A stretch of 48,727 bases of DNA from an uncultured Methanomassiliicoccaceae archaeon. Lineage in GTDB: Archaea; Thermoplasmatota; Thermoplasmata; Methanomassiliicoccales; Methanomethylophilaceae. Where the stretch lies: NCBI GenBank assembly GCA_905187815.1, contig CAJJJM010000012.1:1-48727 (forward strand). The letters run 5' to 3'. Of this stretch, positions 32,383-42,100 are shown in pieces. Within the stretch, counting starts at the first letter, position 1. Each line of letters begins with the position of its first letter. Below the pieces are notes generated by a model. The model made no database searches. It saw only the letters and a program-made list of their open reading frames with translations, and was not told where the DNA came from. A program made the translations under genes and the position numbers.

Positions 32383-33102
32383 ATGGACGCACTCGTACTG
32401 AACGATGTGCGGAAATCATACGGGAACAGGGAGGCCGTGCATGGCATATCCCTCACGGTGAAGGAGGGGGAGATCTTCGGCCTCATCGGACACAACGGGG
32501 CCGGAAAGACCACCACCCTCCGCATGATTTCCACACTCCTCAGGATCACCTCCGGGAGCATCTCGGTCTACGGACACGATGTGGCAACCGAGCCCGACGA
32601 GGTCAGGAAAATCATCAGCTATCTGCCGGAGGACGCCGGCGCCTACAAGGACCTCACGGGAAGGGCATATCTCGAGTTCATGGCGAGCTTCTTCGCATCC
32701 GGTGCGGAGAAGGAGGCCATGGTTGAGAAGGGGATCGAGATGGCCGGCCTCGGAGAGAGAATAGACTCCAAGGTCGACACCTACAGCAAGGGTATGATGC
32801 GCAGGCTGCTCATCGCCAGGGCCATCATGCCGTCCCCCAAGCTGGCGATCATGGACGAGGTCACATCCGGACTGGACGTGATCAACGCCTACGAGATAAG
32901 GGACATCATAAGGGAAATCGCCAGGAACGGGGTGACCGTGATCATGTCCTCCCACAACATGTTCGAGGTGGACATGCTCTGCGACAGGGTCGGGATGATC
33001 GACCAGGGGAACCTCATCCTGCTCGGCACCCCGGAGGACCTCAAGCGCGAGTACGGTGTGGACACCCTCGAAGAGGTGTTCGTCAGGGCGGTGAAAGGAT
33101 GA
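32383..33102 (+). CDS. ABC-2 exporter (NatA-like), ATP-binding subunit
   Basis: A 239-residue ATPase. Walker A GHNGAGKTTT is near residue 36, the signature region reads TYSKGMMRRLLIARAI, Walker B is LAIMDEVTSGLD, and the switch His is in SSHNMFEV. The group includes NatA, part of a sodium exporter, but the substrate here is not known. It overlaps the permease by 4 bases (ATGA). Expression depends on the promoter with the C12 tract. Confidence 0.87.
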   Translation: MDALVLNDVRKSYGNREAVHGISLTVKEGEIFGLIGHNGAGKTTTLRMISTLLRITSGSISVYGHDVATEPDEVRKIISYLPEDAGAYKDLTGRAYLEFMASFFASGAEKEAMVEKGIEMAGLGERIDSKVDTYSKGMMRRLLIARAIMPSPKLAIMDEVTSGLDVINAYEIRDIIREIARNGVTVIMSSHNMFEVDMLCDRVGMIDQGNLILLGTPEDLKREYGVDTLEEVFVRAVKG

Positions 33103-34427
33103 GCCACATGACCAACATCATAAAGAAGGAGGTCAGGGAGCTCCTGACCCCGGGATCCGTCATATCCGTGCTATTCATGGTCGTCCTGTTCGCGGGACTG
33201 GGCGGGCTGATCGGCGGAGAGGTCGACAGCGCCGCCGAGCTGCCTACGTTCGGACTCATCGCCGAGGACGGCGACTACTATGAGGACTGGAACCCCACCG
33301 ACGTCCTGAAGAGCGCATACGACGAGGACGCGTCCAAGATCGTGATCATGGACAGCACCTGCGACAGCAGCGACGCAGACATAGTGGCCGAGATGCAAGA
33401 ACGCGGGATCGCCAACGTCATCGCGTTGCCTAGCATAGAGTCCTTCAACCAGAGCATCGCGGACCAGACCCAGGTGTCCGTGAGGCAGTTCTACCTCTAC
33501 GAACCCACCGGACTGTTCGGAAGCGTCTCTTCCACCGTCATGTCCTCGGTCGTGTCCATCCTCAGCAGCAGCCTCTCCCAGAAGCTCGTCACCGACGCCG
33601 GGTCCGACGTCGACTACCAGTTCCTCATGACCCCGATAGGGACCGCCAGCGAGGACATCAGCACCATTGTGGACGGGCAGGCCCACAGCGGCATCACACC
33701 CTACGACATCTCCAACGAGATCACCAGCCAGACCCTTATGATTCCCATCGTGATCATGATCATCATCATGATGGTCGGGAGCATCGTCATCAGCTCCATG
33801 GGTTCCGAGAAGGAGAACAAGACCCTGGAGACCCTGCTCACGATGCCTGTCAAGAGAACGTCCATCGTCAGCGGCAAGATCGTCGCCGCCGCGATCGTCG
33901 GTCTCGTCTACGGGCTCGCGTACATGGTCGGCATGAGCATCTATATGGGCTCGATGACCGGCTCGATCACCGGTGCCAGCAGCGTCAGCCTGGAGGACCT
34001 CGGGATGGCCCTCGGAGCGACAGACTGGGTCCTCGTGATGGTCTCCATGTTCCTCGCGATCGTGTGCGCCCTCGGCATCTGCATGATCCTGGGAGCATTC
34101 GCCAAGAACTACAAGTCCGCCCAGACCATGACCATGCCCCTGAGCATCCTGGCCATGATCCCCATGTTCATCATCATGTTCACCGGATGGTACGGTGCCG
34201 GCGGCGCGATCCAGTTCATCACCTTCATCATACCGTTCTCCCACCCCATGATGGCCATGCAGGCGCTGATGTACGGTGACATGACCCTCGTCATCGGAGG
34301 CATAGTGTACATGGCGGCGTTCGCGATAGTGTCCATCCTCATCACCGTGAGGCTGTACAACTCGGACATCCTCATCACGGGCCTCGGGCAGAACAAGTAC
34401 ATCCAGAAGCTGACGGGCAAGAACTGA
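33099..34427 (+). CDS. ABC-2 exporter (NatB-like), membrane subunit
   Basis: A 442-residue permease. One span near residues 20-40 is followed by a large extracytoplasmic domain (about 45-205), then five spans (about 210-420). SSMGSEKENKTLETLLTMPV is the conserved ABC-2 cytosolic segment (G-x-E-x-x-x-x-T-L-E-x-L-L-x-x-P). This is the NatB/YhaP topology. It is paired with the ATPase upstream. Confidence 0.85.
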   Translation: MSHMTNIIKKEVRELLTPGSVISVLFMVVLFAGLGGLIGGEVDSAAELPTFGLIAEDGDYYEDWNPTDVLKSAYDEDASKIVIMDSTCDSSDADIVAEMQERGIANVIALPSIESFNQSIADQTQVSVRQFYLYEPTGLFGSVSSTVMSSVVSILSSSLSQKLVTDAGSDVDYQFLMTPIGTASEDISTIVDGQAHSGITPYDISNEITSQTLMIPIVIMIIIMMVGSIVISSMGSEKENKTLETLLTMPVKRTSIVSGKIVAAAIVGLVYGLAYMVGMSIYMGSMTGSITGASSVSLEDLGMALGATDWVLVMVSMFLAIVCALGICMILGAFAKNYKSAQTMTMPLSILAMIPMFIIMFTGWYGAGGAIQFITFIIPFSHPMMAMQALMYGDMTLVIGGIVYMAAFAIVSILITVRLYNSDILITGLGQNKYIQKLTGKN

Positions 34428-34434
34428 CACAAAC

Positions 34435-34460
34435 GGCGCGCAAGCGCCCCCTTCCCTTTT
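34435..34460 (+). terminator. Terminator of the ABC pair
   Basis: GGCGC-GCAA-GCGCC (34435-34448), then CCCTTCCCTTTTA. It lies 7 bases past the permease stop. Confidence 0.5.
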
Positions 34461-34485
34461 ATCCAACCTGCACTTACCTTGCATC

Positions 34486-35460
34486 ATGTTGAACCGCATC
34501 GCTGAGAAGCTCGCACAGGGCAGGAAGGTCGTACTCGTCCACGGCAACGCCGACATGGATGCACTCGGATCCGCCTACGCGCTGTCAAGGGCGTTCCCCG
34601 ATGCGGAAATATACGCCCCCAACGGGCTGGACCGCGTGGCCAGGATGGTCGCCGAGAAGATGTCCGTGGACATACTCGAGGAATGCGACCTCGGCGCCTA
34701 CGACCGCGTCGTGGTGGTCGACACATCGTCCCCCGAGCAGCTGGAGGGCTCCCAGAAGGTCCCCCGCGACGCGATCGTCATAGACCACCACAAGCCAACC
34801 GGGAAATGGGATGTGGAGACGTTCTACTGCGATGACACCAGGGCCTCGTGCTGCGAGATAGTCAAGGAGTTGATCGACACCGCCGGCATCGAAATCCCGC
34901 GCGACATGGGACTCATGCTCCTGGGAGGGATGCTCACGGACAGCGGGCACTTCCAGTTCGCCAGACCCGCTCTGCTCACCGCGTTCTCCGACATCATGGT
35001 CAGATGCGGGATCGAGATGGACGAGGCCATGGCGCTGACCGAGGCCCCGGTCAGCATGTCCGAGAGGATCGCCATGCTGAAGGCCATCGAGCGCACGAGG
35101 TTCGAGCGCGTCGGCGAGATGATAGTCGCCATCTCCTTCGGAGGCAGCTTCGAGGCATCATCCTGCAGGGCGATCATGGCCGCAGGGGCGGACGTCGTCT
35201 TCGTCGGATCCCAGAGGGATGAGAACTTCCGTCTCAGCGCCAGGGCGACCCAGGAGGCCGTCAGGAAGGGCATCCACCTCGGAGAGATCATGTCGGGGAT
35301 CGGCAGGGAGACGATGGCCGACGGAGGAGGGCATGGCGGAGCCGCCGGACTCACCGGGATCGGCGACACCGAGGCGATGCTCAACATATGCATGAGCAGG
35401 ACCATGGAGGTCTTCCGCGAGATCAAGCAGAGGGAATCCCTCCAGCGCGAGGACGCCTGA
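34486..35460 (+). CDS. DHH family phosphoesterase (NrnA-like)
   Basis: A 324-residue DHH-DHHA1 protein. The metal motifs are complete: HGNADMDALGSA (19-30), VVDTSSPEQ, IDHHKPTG (DHH) and the DHHA1 substrate motif GGGHGGAAG near residue 285. Relatives degrade nanoRNA, cyclic dinucleotide-derived pApA, or 3'-phosphoadenosine 5'-phosphate. It is monocistronic and convergent with TyrRS. Confidence 0.87.
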   Translation: MLNRIAEKLAQGRKVVLVHGNADMDALGSAYALSRAFPDAEIYAPNGLDRVARMVAEKMSVDILEECDLGAYDRVVVVDTSSPEQLEGSQKVPRDAIVIDHHKPTGKWDVETFYCDDTRASCCEIVKELIDTAGIEIPRDMGLMLLGGMLTDSGHFQFARPALLTAFSDIMVRCGIEMDEAMALTEAPVSMSERIAMLKAIERTRFERVGEMIVAISFGGSFEASSCRAIMAAGADVVFVGSQRDENFRLSARATQEAVRKGIHLGEIMSGIGRETMADGGGHGGAAGLTGIGDTEAMLNICMSRTMEVFREIKQRESLQREDA

Positions 35461-35480
35461 GGGACCCGGAAAAAGTAAGG

Positions 35481-35503
35481 GCCGGGGTCACCCCCGGCGT
35501 TTC
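35481..35503. terminator. Shared hairpin terminator between DHH and TyrRS genes
   Basis: GCCGGGG-TCAC-CCCCGGC (35481-35498), followed on plus by GTTTCTGT. It sits between two converging stop codons 45 bases apart and may serve both. Confidence 0.55.
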
Positions 35504-35505
35504 TG

Positions 35506-36573
35506 TCATCTGAGCTTCTTGACCGACTCGACGACCTTGAGGATGGCCTCGTAGTTGTCGGGCTTGGCTGCGAAGTAGTCCCTCACGGGCTGGAGGGTCC
35601 TGTCGAGACCGTCCGTGACGCCGGCCTTGAGGTCGACGGGGGACAGGGAGCCGCTGAAGTAGGCGTCGGCGAGCTCCTCGTATGTGGCGTAGTCGACGGG
35701 TCCGCCGTACTTCTCGGGCCTGTCGATGTGCATGGTGCCGTTCCTGGGGAAGAGGATGTACCTGCAGAGCATGAGCACCGGATTCTCGCTCTCATGCTCC
35801 TTCTCCGGCGGGCAGTAGGCCTTCTTCATCTTGGAGGCGATCTCCTCCCTGGTGTCGTGGATCTTGACGCTTCCGTTGGGGTCGCTCTTGGACATCTTGG
35901 ACTCCACGGGATCCATCCTGTTGCCTCCCTTCAGACCGGGGAGCAGGGGGGTGTGGACCGCGATGGGTTTCTTCCATCCGAGCCTGTCGGCGGCGTCCCT
36001 GGCGAGCATGTGGGCCCTCCTCTGGTCGAGTCCAGCGTAGGCCACGTCGAGGCCCATGCAGAATATGTCGGTTGCCTGGAGGATGGGGTAGAACACCTTC
36101 GAGGTGTCGACCTCCGCCTCGTCCTCGGACCTTCCCATGATGGTCATGGCCCTCTTGACCCTGGACAGGGAGGTGACCTTGGCGACCTTGATTGCCATCT
36201 CCCAGTACTCGATGTTGCTGAGGATGTCGCTGGCGTACTTGAACTCGACCTTGTCCTCGGGGACCCCGAGGGCGATGAAGCAGTCCTGCATGTACCTGGC
36301 GCAGGTGCGGATGTTCTCCAGATCTCCGCCGAGCTTGTCGTTTATGTACGCATGCCAGTCGGCCCAGAAGATTGTGACCCTGAAACCGGCATCGGTGAGG
36401 TCCCTGATTTTCTGCGCCACGAGGACCCATCCCAGGTGCACAAGTCCGGAGGGCTCGAACCCGATATAGGCGGTCGGCTCCTCCTTCTCGGTCAGGAGGG
36501 CGCGGAGCTCCTCCTCGGTCACGATCTCCTCGGTGTTCCTTGTTACGAGGGCAAGCCTCTGTTCGACATCCAT
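35506..36573 (-). CDS. tyrS: Tyrosyl-tRNA synthetase
   Basis: A 355-residue archaeal-type class I synthetase without the bacterial C-terminal S4 domain. YIGFEPSGLVHLGW carries the HIGH-like motif (HLGW), MSKSDP is the KMSKS-equivalent, and FYPILQATDIFCMGLDVAYAG (quoted in part) forms the tyrosine pocket with YAGLDQR. I start at ATG 36573; a TATA-like box (CTTTAATAG on this strand, about 36600-36608) is about 30 bases upstream, so the longer frame, which crosses that box and the neighbour's start, is rejected. Confidence 0.94.
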   Translation of the reverse strand: MDVEQRLALVTRNTEEIVTEEELRALLTEKEEPTAYIGFEPSGLVHLGWVLVAQKIRDLTDAGFRVTIFWADWHAYINDKLGGDLENIRTCARYMQDCFIALGVPEDKVEFKYASDILSNIEYWEMAIKVAKVTSLSRVKRAMTIMGRSEDEAEVDTSKVFYPILQATDIFCMGLDVAYAGLDQRRAHMLARDAADRLGWKKPIAVHTPLLPGLKGGNRMDPVESKMSKSDPNGSVKIHDTREEIASKMKKAYCPPEKEHESENPVLMLCRYILFPRNGTMHIDRPEKYGGPVDYATYEELADAYFSGSLSPVDLKAGVTDGLDRTLQPVRDYFAAKPDNYEAILKVVESVKKLR

Positions 36574-36600
36574 GATGATCGCGTCAGGATAGGCAAACCC

Positions 36601-36608
36601 TATTAAAG
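36601..36608. promoter_or_regulatory. Shared divergent TATA element
   Basis: CTATTAAAG lies about 25 bases from ATG 36629 on plus and about 30 bases from ATG 36573 on minus. The 55-base gap has no room for two separate core promoters, so one AT element probably serves both leaderless genes. Confidence 0.5.
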
Positions 36609-36628
36609 AAATACTGTTAGAACGGGTC

Positions 36629-37192
36629 ATGAGCGGAGACCTGCCACTCCTGACCAGGTCGTTCCTGTCCAGCCCCGTCGTGGACAGGGACGGATACCCA
36701 TATTTCGTCAACCCCGTCAGCGACGGGATCCCGCTGATGACGCGGGAACTCCTGGACGAGGTGGTGGGCGCGGTCGTGGATGCCTGCGACCTGGACTGCG
36801 ACGTCGTCCTGGCTCCCGAGGCCATGGGCATACCCCTGGCCGCCGGCATCACGCTCAGGACCGGCATACCCTATGCCGTGATCAGGAAGAGGATGTACGG
36901 CCTTCCGGGCGAGATCCGCCTGGACCAGCACACCGGCTACTCCGCATCCCCGATGTACGTCAACGGAGTATCTCCTGGCGAGAGGGTCGCCATAGTGGAC
37001 GACGTCATAAGCACCGGCGGGACCGTACGTGCGATCGTGGGTGCGCTGAGGGCCGCGGACGTGGAGGTCACGGAGTTCGTAGCAGTGTACAGCAAGCAGA
37101 AGGACGTGTCCGGTCTCTCCGGCGAGCTGGGCATCCCGGTAAGGTATCTGCTGGCCGTAAGCTCCGAGGGCGGGCGCCCCGCACTTCTGTGA
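36629..37192 (+). CDS. Purine phosphoribosyltransferase (archaeal Hpt-like)
   Basis: A 187-residue type I phosphoribosyltransferase that salvages a purine base with PRPP. The PRPP loop VAIVDDVISTGGTVRAI is near residue 115, VLAPEAMGIPLAAG is the upstream P-x-G-x-P strand, and YAVIRKRMYGLPGEI resembles archaeal hypoxanthine/guanine enzymes. Adenine specificity cannot be excluded. It probably shares its promoter with tyrS. Confidence 0.8.
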   Translation: MSGDLPLLTRSFLSSPVVDRDGYPYFVNPVSDGIPLMTRELLDEVVGAVVDACDLDCDVVLAPEAMGIPLAAGITLRTGIPYAVIRKRMYGLPGEIRLDQHTGYSASPMYVNGVSPGERVAIVDDVISTGGTVRAIVGALRAADVEVTEFVAVYSKQKDVSGLSGELGIPVRYLLAVSSEGGRPALL

Positions 37193-37243
37193 CGTTGAGT
37201 CACACCCCATCTGTTAAACGACGTCACGCCCGAAAGGACGGGC

Positions 37244-39085
37244 ATGGATCCAGTCCTCGCCGGCGTATGCATGGTCATGTCAGTCCTGGGAGCAGGGCTT
37301 GGCCTGTTCAGCGGTCTGGCCCCCGGGATCCACGTGAACACCCTGGCCGCCATGCTGCTTGCCTCCTACCCGTCGATCTCCTCCGTCATACCGGGGGGTC
37401 TGGACCAGGAGGGGACCGCACTCGCGGTGTGTGTCTGCATAATGTCCGCCTCCGTCGTCCATTCGTTCGTGGACTTCGTCCCGTCCGTGTTCATAGGGGC
37501 GCCCGATGGGGAGGACGCGGTCTCCGTGCTCCCCGGGCACAGGCTTCTCCTCGACGGCAGGGGGATGGCGGCTGTCAGGGCGGCGGCCATCGGGAGCCTC
37601 ATCGGGGCGGCGGCCTCAATCCTGCTCTCCGTACCGCTGCAGTGGCTCCTCCTGAACGGTCTGGAGGACCCCCTGGAAAGGCTGACCCCCGTCGTCATGA
37701 TCGTCGCGGCGGCGGTGGTCGTCATGTCGGGACACGGCAATGGAAGCGCGCTCTGGGGCGCCGTGGCGTTCGCCGCGTCGGGGATGCTGGGCCTGGCCTG
37801 CATGACCCTGGAGATCCCGATGGACGGGCTCGGAGGGGAGGGGAGCATCATGCTACCGCTGCTCACCGGCCTGTTCGGCATACCGGTGCTGCTTGAGACC
37901 TCCTCCGCCGCCAGGATCCCGATCCAGAGGGACTCGGTGGCCGACCCCGTCGGCCCGGTGCCTGGACTCAAGGGCGTGCTCATGGGGACCGTCGCCGGAT
38001 GGTTCCCGGGGATAACGTCGACGGTGGGCGCATCCATGTCCGCGGCGCTGTTCCCGGAGGACCGCCCGGAACGCTTCATATCCACCGTCGCGTCGATAGG
38101 GACGGTGACGTCGGTGCTGTCCCTCGTCACCCTCTCGGTGTCGGGGAACGGCAGGTCCGGCACCGCGCTGGCCATCGGGGAGATCGCGGGAGAGTCGCTC
38201 GACGGGTTCATGAGCCAGGGATTCGTCCTGATGCTGTTCTCCACGGCCCTGGCGTCCGCCATGGGATACGCGCTGACGATCTGGTCGGGGAAGGTGATGT
38301 CCAGGGCCGCGGAGAAGGTCGACCCCGGAAGGGCCGGACGCGCGGTGGTGGTCCTGCTGTGCGTCCTGACGGCCGTCCTCACAGGGCCATTCGGCCTGCT
38401 GGTGCTGGCATGTTCGACCCTCGTCGGGTTCATGCCGAAGGTGTTCGGGACCGGGAGGATCGTCCTGTGCGGATGCCTTCTCCTCCCGGTGCTTATGTTC
38501 GAGTTCGGGTACCGACGGTCACTGGAGCTTCGACTCCGCCTTGGACATGAACTTGGCGTTGTCGACGACGAACCTCTCGTGGGTCCCCGAGCCGATCTCG
38601 CCCTTGGCGTCGGAGACTGTCACCTTGAAGACGAGCCTCCTCCTGTCGATTTCGACCAGCTCCGTCGTGCATGTGGCGCTCATCCCGACGGGGGTGGCGG
38701 CGGAATGGGCCACGTCCAGATGGGTCCCTACGGTGCTCGACCCATCCTCGAGGTACGGGGCGACGCTCTCGCTGGCGGTCGCCTCGATCAGAGCGATCAT
38801 CGCAGGGGTCGCGAAGACCTCCAGCGTTCCGGACCCGAGGGCCCTGGCGGTGTTGGCGGGGGTCACGTCCACGGACCTCTCCCCCTTGATGCCTGTTGTG
38901 AGCATGCCGCGGGGTATGACCGACCCCAATATAATGGCGACCCGTGCGGCCCACCGCCTTCCCGAAGCTCGCCCGGTCGAGAACTGCCCCGGATGACATC
39001 CTCCGAGGACCGTTCGGAGGTCTGTCACGACCCTCGTTCCGACCCCTTCCGTGACCTCTTCAGGAGGCGGGCGTGCACGTCGTAA
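37244..39085 (+). CDS. TctA/DUF112-type membrane protein with an unusual open 3' end
   Basis: The first about 424 residues are a polytopic membrane protein of the archaeal DUF112/TctA group: FSGLAPGIHVNTLAAMLL near the N-terminus, a second G-x-x-P-G-x-x-x-T repeat in GWFPGITSTVGA, and about ten spans ending at VLMFEFGY. A normal stop would be expected near 38,520, where the opposite-strand thioesterase also stops. Instead the frame stays open to 39083-39085 and encodes about 189 further residues rich in Gly/Arg/Pro/His that are antisense to the thioesterase and look non-coding. Either the stop is lost (a true mutation or a base error), or the protein has an overprinted tail. The substrate may be a carboxylate but is unproven. 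Confidence 0.65.
   Translation: MDPVLAGVCMVMSVLGAGLGLFSGLAPGIHVNTLAAMLLASYPSISSVIPGGLDQEGTALAVCVCIMSASVVHSFVDFVPSVFIGAPDGEDAVSVLPGHRLLLDGRGMAAVRAAAIGSLIGAAASILLSVPLQWLLLNGLEDPLERLTPVVMIVAAAVVVMSGHGNGSALWGAVAFAASGMLGLACMTLEIPMDGLGGEGSIMLPLLTGLFGIPVLLETSSAARIPIQRDSVADPVGPVPGLKGVLMGTVAGWFPGITSTVGASMSAALFPEDRPERFISTVASIGTVTSVLSLVTLSVSGNGRSGTALAIGEIAGESLDGFMSQGFVLMLFSTALASAMGYALTIWSGKVMSRAAEKVDPGRAGRAVVVLLCVLTAVLTGPFGLLVLACSTLVGFMPKVFGTGRIVLCGCLLLPVLMFEFGYRRSLELRLRLGHELGVVDDEPLVGPRADLALGVGDCHLEDEPPPVDFDQLRRACGAHPDGGGGGMGHVQMGPYGARPILEVRGDALAGGRLDQSDHRRGREDLQRSGPEGPGGVGGGHVHGPLPLDACCEHAAGYDRPQYNGDPCGPPPSRSSPGRELPRMTSSEDRSEVCHDPRSDPFRDLFRRRACTS
38519..38905 (-). CDS. FlK-like hot-dog thioesterase
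   Basis: About 128 residues. VTPANTARALGSGTLEVFAT, PAMIALIEATASES and GTHLDVAHSAATPVG (segments in order) match the FlK-type hot-dog fold, where Thr, Glu and His in these positions hydrolyse acyl-CoA thioesters. I start at ATG 38905: a TATA box (ATTATATTGG on minus, about 38927-38936) lies about 27 bases upstream, giving a leaderless gene, and the longer frame crosses it. It is convergent with, and fully overlapped by, the open tail of the membrane protein gene. Confidence 0.8.
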   Translation of the reverse strand: MLTTGIKGERSVDVTPANTARALGSGTLEVFATPAMIALIEATASESVAPYLEDGSSTVGTHLDVAHSAATPVGMSATCTTELVEIDRRRLVFKVTVSDAKGEIGSGTHERFVVDNAKFMSKAESKLQ

Positions 39086-39121
39086 CAGGGTTTACAAACC
39101 CGTACGGACTTACCCCCGAAC

Positions 39122-42100
39122 ATGGGATTGGAAGATGACCTCTACGACGAACTCTACGAGCTGAGGGAGAGCCTCAGACAGGAACGCAAGATGTCCAACG
39201 GGCGCTTACCCAACGTGTGCTCGGACGAGGCGCTGAGGGAGATGGCCCAGCGCGTGCCCACGAAGGTCGAGGACTTCTCGGCCATAGTCGGCGTTGGGCA
39301 GAGGTTCGTGGAGCAGTACGGGGAGGACTTCCTGAACATCACCAGGAAGTACGCGATCACGGCGGCCAACGGATCAAACATTGACGCCGAGGCGGCCCAG
39401 ACCCTCAGGGAGCTTGAGAAGAAGCTCATCAACATCAGCAAGAGCAACCGCCTGCTGTTCCAGCCCAAGATCTCCCGCAAGAACACCTTCGACCTCATGA
39501 CGCTGCCGGAGGTCGACGTCATGGGCCTGCTGTTCGGCAGGAAGAGGATCCTCAAGCTCTGCGATTCCGCCAAGAGCGCCGAGGACGCCAAGGTGTACAA
39601 GCACCTCAACGAGATCATCCGTGAGGTCAACAGGGAGCAGAGGGAGAAGGGTCAGTACGACCTCTACATCGGATATCCCTTCGTCCAGGGCAAGATGCCC
39701 GACGGCGACATAGACGTCCGCGCTCCGCTCGCCCTCTTCCCGGTCATCCTGGACAAGGACTCCCGCACGATAACGCTCACACTCGACAACTCCAGGGATG
39801 CGATCTACAACAACACGCTCATCCTGGGCTTCATCAAATCGAGCGGCCAGAACCGCCCGCTCCCGGACAACGTCCTGGAGGACTACAGCGGGGAGACCTT
39901 CCTCACGAACCTGGTCGACTTCTACGAGCAGAACGGGATCAAGATGGCCGTGAACTACAGCCTGCCGACCCCGTTCATAGACTACAAGGCCGGCGAGTTC
40001 CCCAAGTACCTCGCCGGTGACATGGAGATGGTCCCCAACGTCATGCTCGGGAAGTACCCCACGTACTCCAGCTCCATCCAGAAGGACTTCGACGGCATGC
40101 TCGCCGGAAGGGAGATCAACGGCATCCTGAACGACCTCATCGTCGACCTGAACAAGACCGACTTCCTGTCCGACCTGCCGATGCCCCTCTCCGAGGACGA
40201 GATGAAGGACAAGGGGATGGCCGCCTCGGAGAAGGACCTGGTCTACATCAACTCGCTCAACAGCTCCCAGGAGAACATCCTGACCGCGATGGAGAGGAAC
40301 GACGAGATCGTCGTCCAGGGGCCCCCGGGAACCGGGAAGTCCCAGGTCATCACCGGGCTGATCACATCCGCGGTCATCAAGGGCAAGACCGTGCTCATGG
40401 TGTCCGAGAAGAAGACCGCGCTGGACGTCGTGTACTCCCGCCTGGGGACGCTGTCCAAGTACTGCCTGCTGATCGACGATGTGGGTAACAAGGACCTGTT
40501 CTACAAGCAGCTCGGAAGGATGCTGGACACCGAGCCCCTGAAGAAGGGCGTCGACATCGACACAATCTCCGAGGCCATCGACAAGGACGTCGCGCTCCTG
40601 GACAACATCGCCGACGTCATGTACAGCCCCTGCGACTTCGGCATCGAGCCCTACAAGCTGTACGCGATGGACCGCTGGCTGGACCTCAACGACAGGCGCC
40701 AGTTCGAGGAGTACAAGATGCTCAAGGACAACATCGACGCATCGCTCCTTGCCCTCAGGTACCAGCCGGTATCCGAGCTCCACAGGAAGTTCGACGACCA
40801 GGTCCTGATGAAGAACTTCAACGAGTACAGGGAGCTCGTCGAGAAGTACCCGTGGATGACGCAGATGAAGGCCGACCTGTCCGAATACAACATCGGCGAG
40901 ATGAAGGCCGACCTCCTGGACCTGGAGCAGCAGATCCAGAACCTGAACTCGAAGGGCTTCATGGGAAGGCTGTTCAACAAGGGCAAGGTGACCCGCGAGG
41001 CCACCGCCATGACTGGGAAGTACTTCGACAACTACAACGAGCACACCGTGCAGAAGGTCATGTCCGACCCCAGGGGGATGTTCGAGGCCCTGAACGGCTA
41101 CGGGACGTACTCTGCAAGGGCCACGGTCTACGACAGGCTGACCGACGAGGAGAGGACCTACGGCACCGATGTCCTGAACGTCTCGGCCGCGTCCAGGATG
41201 ACGTACGGCGAGAGCAACGACAGGATCTACGAGTGGATCCTCAACGACCACCTCCAGAAGTTCGATGCCGCCCACAAGGACATCATGCAGGAGATCTGGG
41301 ACTTCGACAGCATCATCGCCGACATGGACCGCAAGATCGAATCCAAGAGGGAGCTCTCCAAGGACAAGGTGGAGGAGGTCTTCCAGCAGAACCTGAAGTA
41401 CATCACCGAGTCCAAGAGGCGCGGCGACATCAACAGGATCATCGAGTCCAAGAGGAAGTGGAACATCAACAAGTTCGTCAACAGGTACGGGTACGAGCTG
41501 TTCAAGGGGGTCCGCGTGTGGCTCCTCACCCCGGAGGTCGTGTCCGAGATCCTCCCGCTGGAGATGGGCATATTCGACATGCTGATCTTCGACGAGGCGT
41601 CCCAGATGTACGTCGAGAAGGGCGTGCCGTCGATCTACCGCGCCAAGAAGGTCGTCGTCGCAGGGGACCACAAGCAGCTCAGGCCGTCCTCCCTCGGAGT
41701 GGGGAGGGTCGACTACGAGAGCGACGAGGACGACCTCGACGACATAGTCACCGCCGCGCTCGAGGAGGAGAGCCTGCTGGACCTGGCCAGGGCCAAGTAC
41801 GACTCCATCCTGCTGAACTTCCACTACCGCTCCAAATACGAGGAGCTCATCGCGTTCTCCAACTACGCGTTCTACGGCGGGAGGCTGTACGTCTCGCCCA
41901 ACGTTGTGACCCCCGAGAAGCCGCCCATCGAGGTGTTCAGGGTCGAGGGCCTCTGGGAGGACAAGTCCAACATGGCCGAGGCCCAGAAGATCGTCCAGCT
42001 GCTCAGGGAGTTCTTCGTCAACAGGAAGGACAACGAGACCGTGGGCATAATCACATTCAACGCCTCGCAGAGGGACCTGATCAACGATGTCCTGGATGAG

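Noticed and set aside
35506..36867. N-terminally extended TyrRS starting at 36867
   Set aside because: The extra residues run through the shared divergent promoter and are antisense to the phosphoribosyltransferase gene.
39374..41824. 816-codon minus-strand frame inside the helicase gene
   Set aside because: Low-complexity antisense shadow of the helicase-nuclease gene with its clear motifs.
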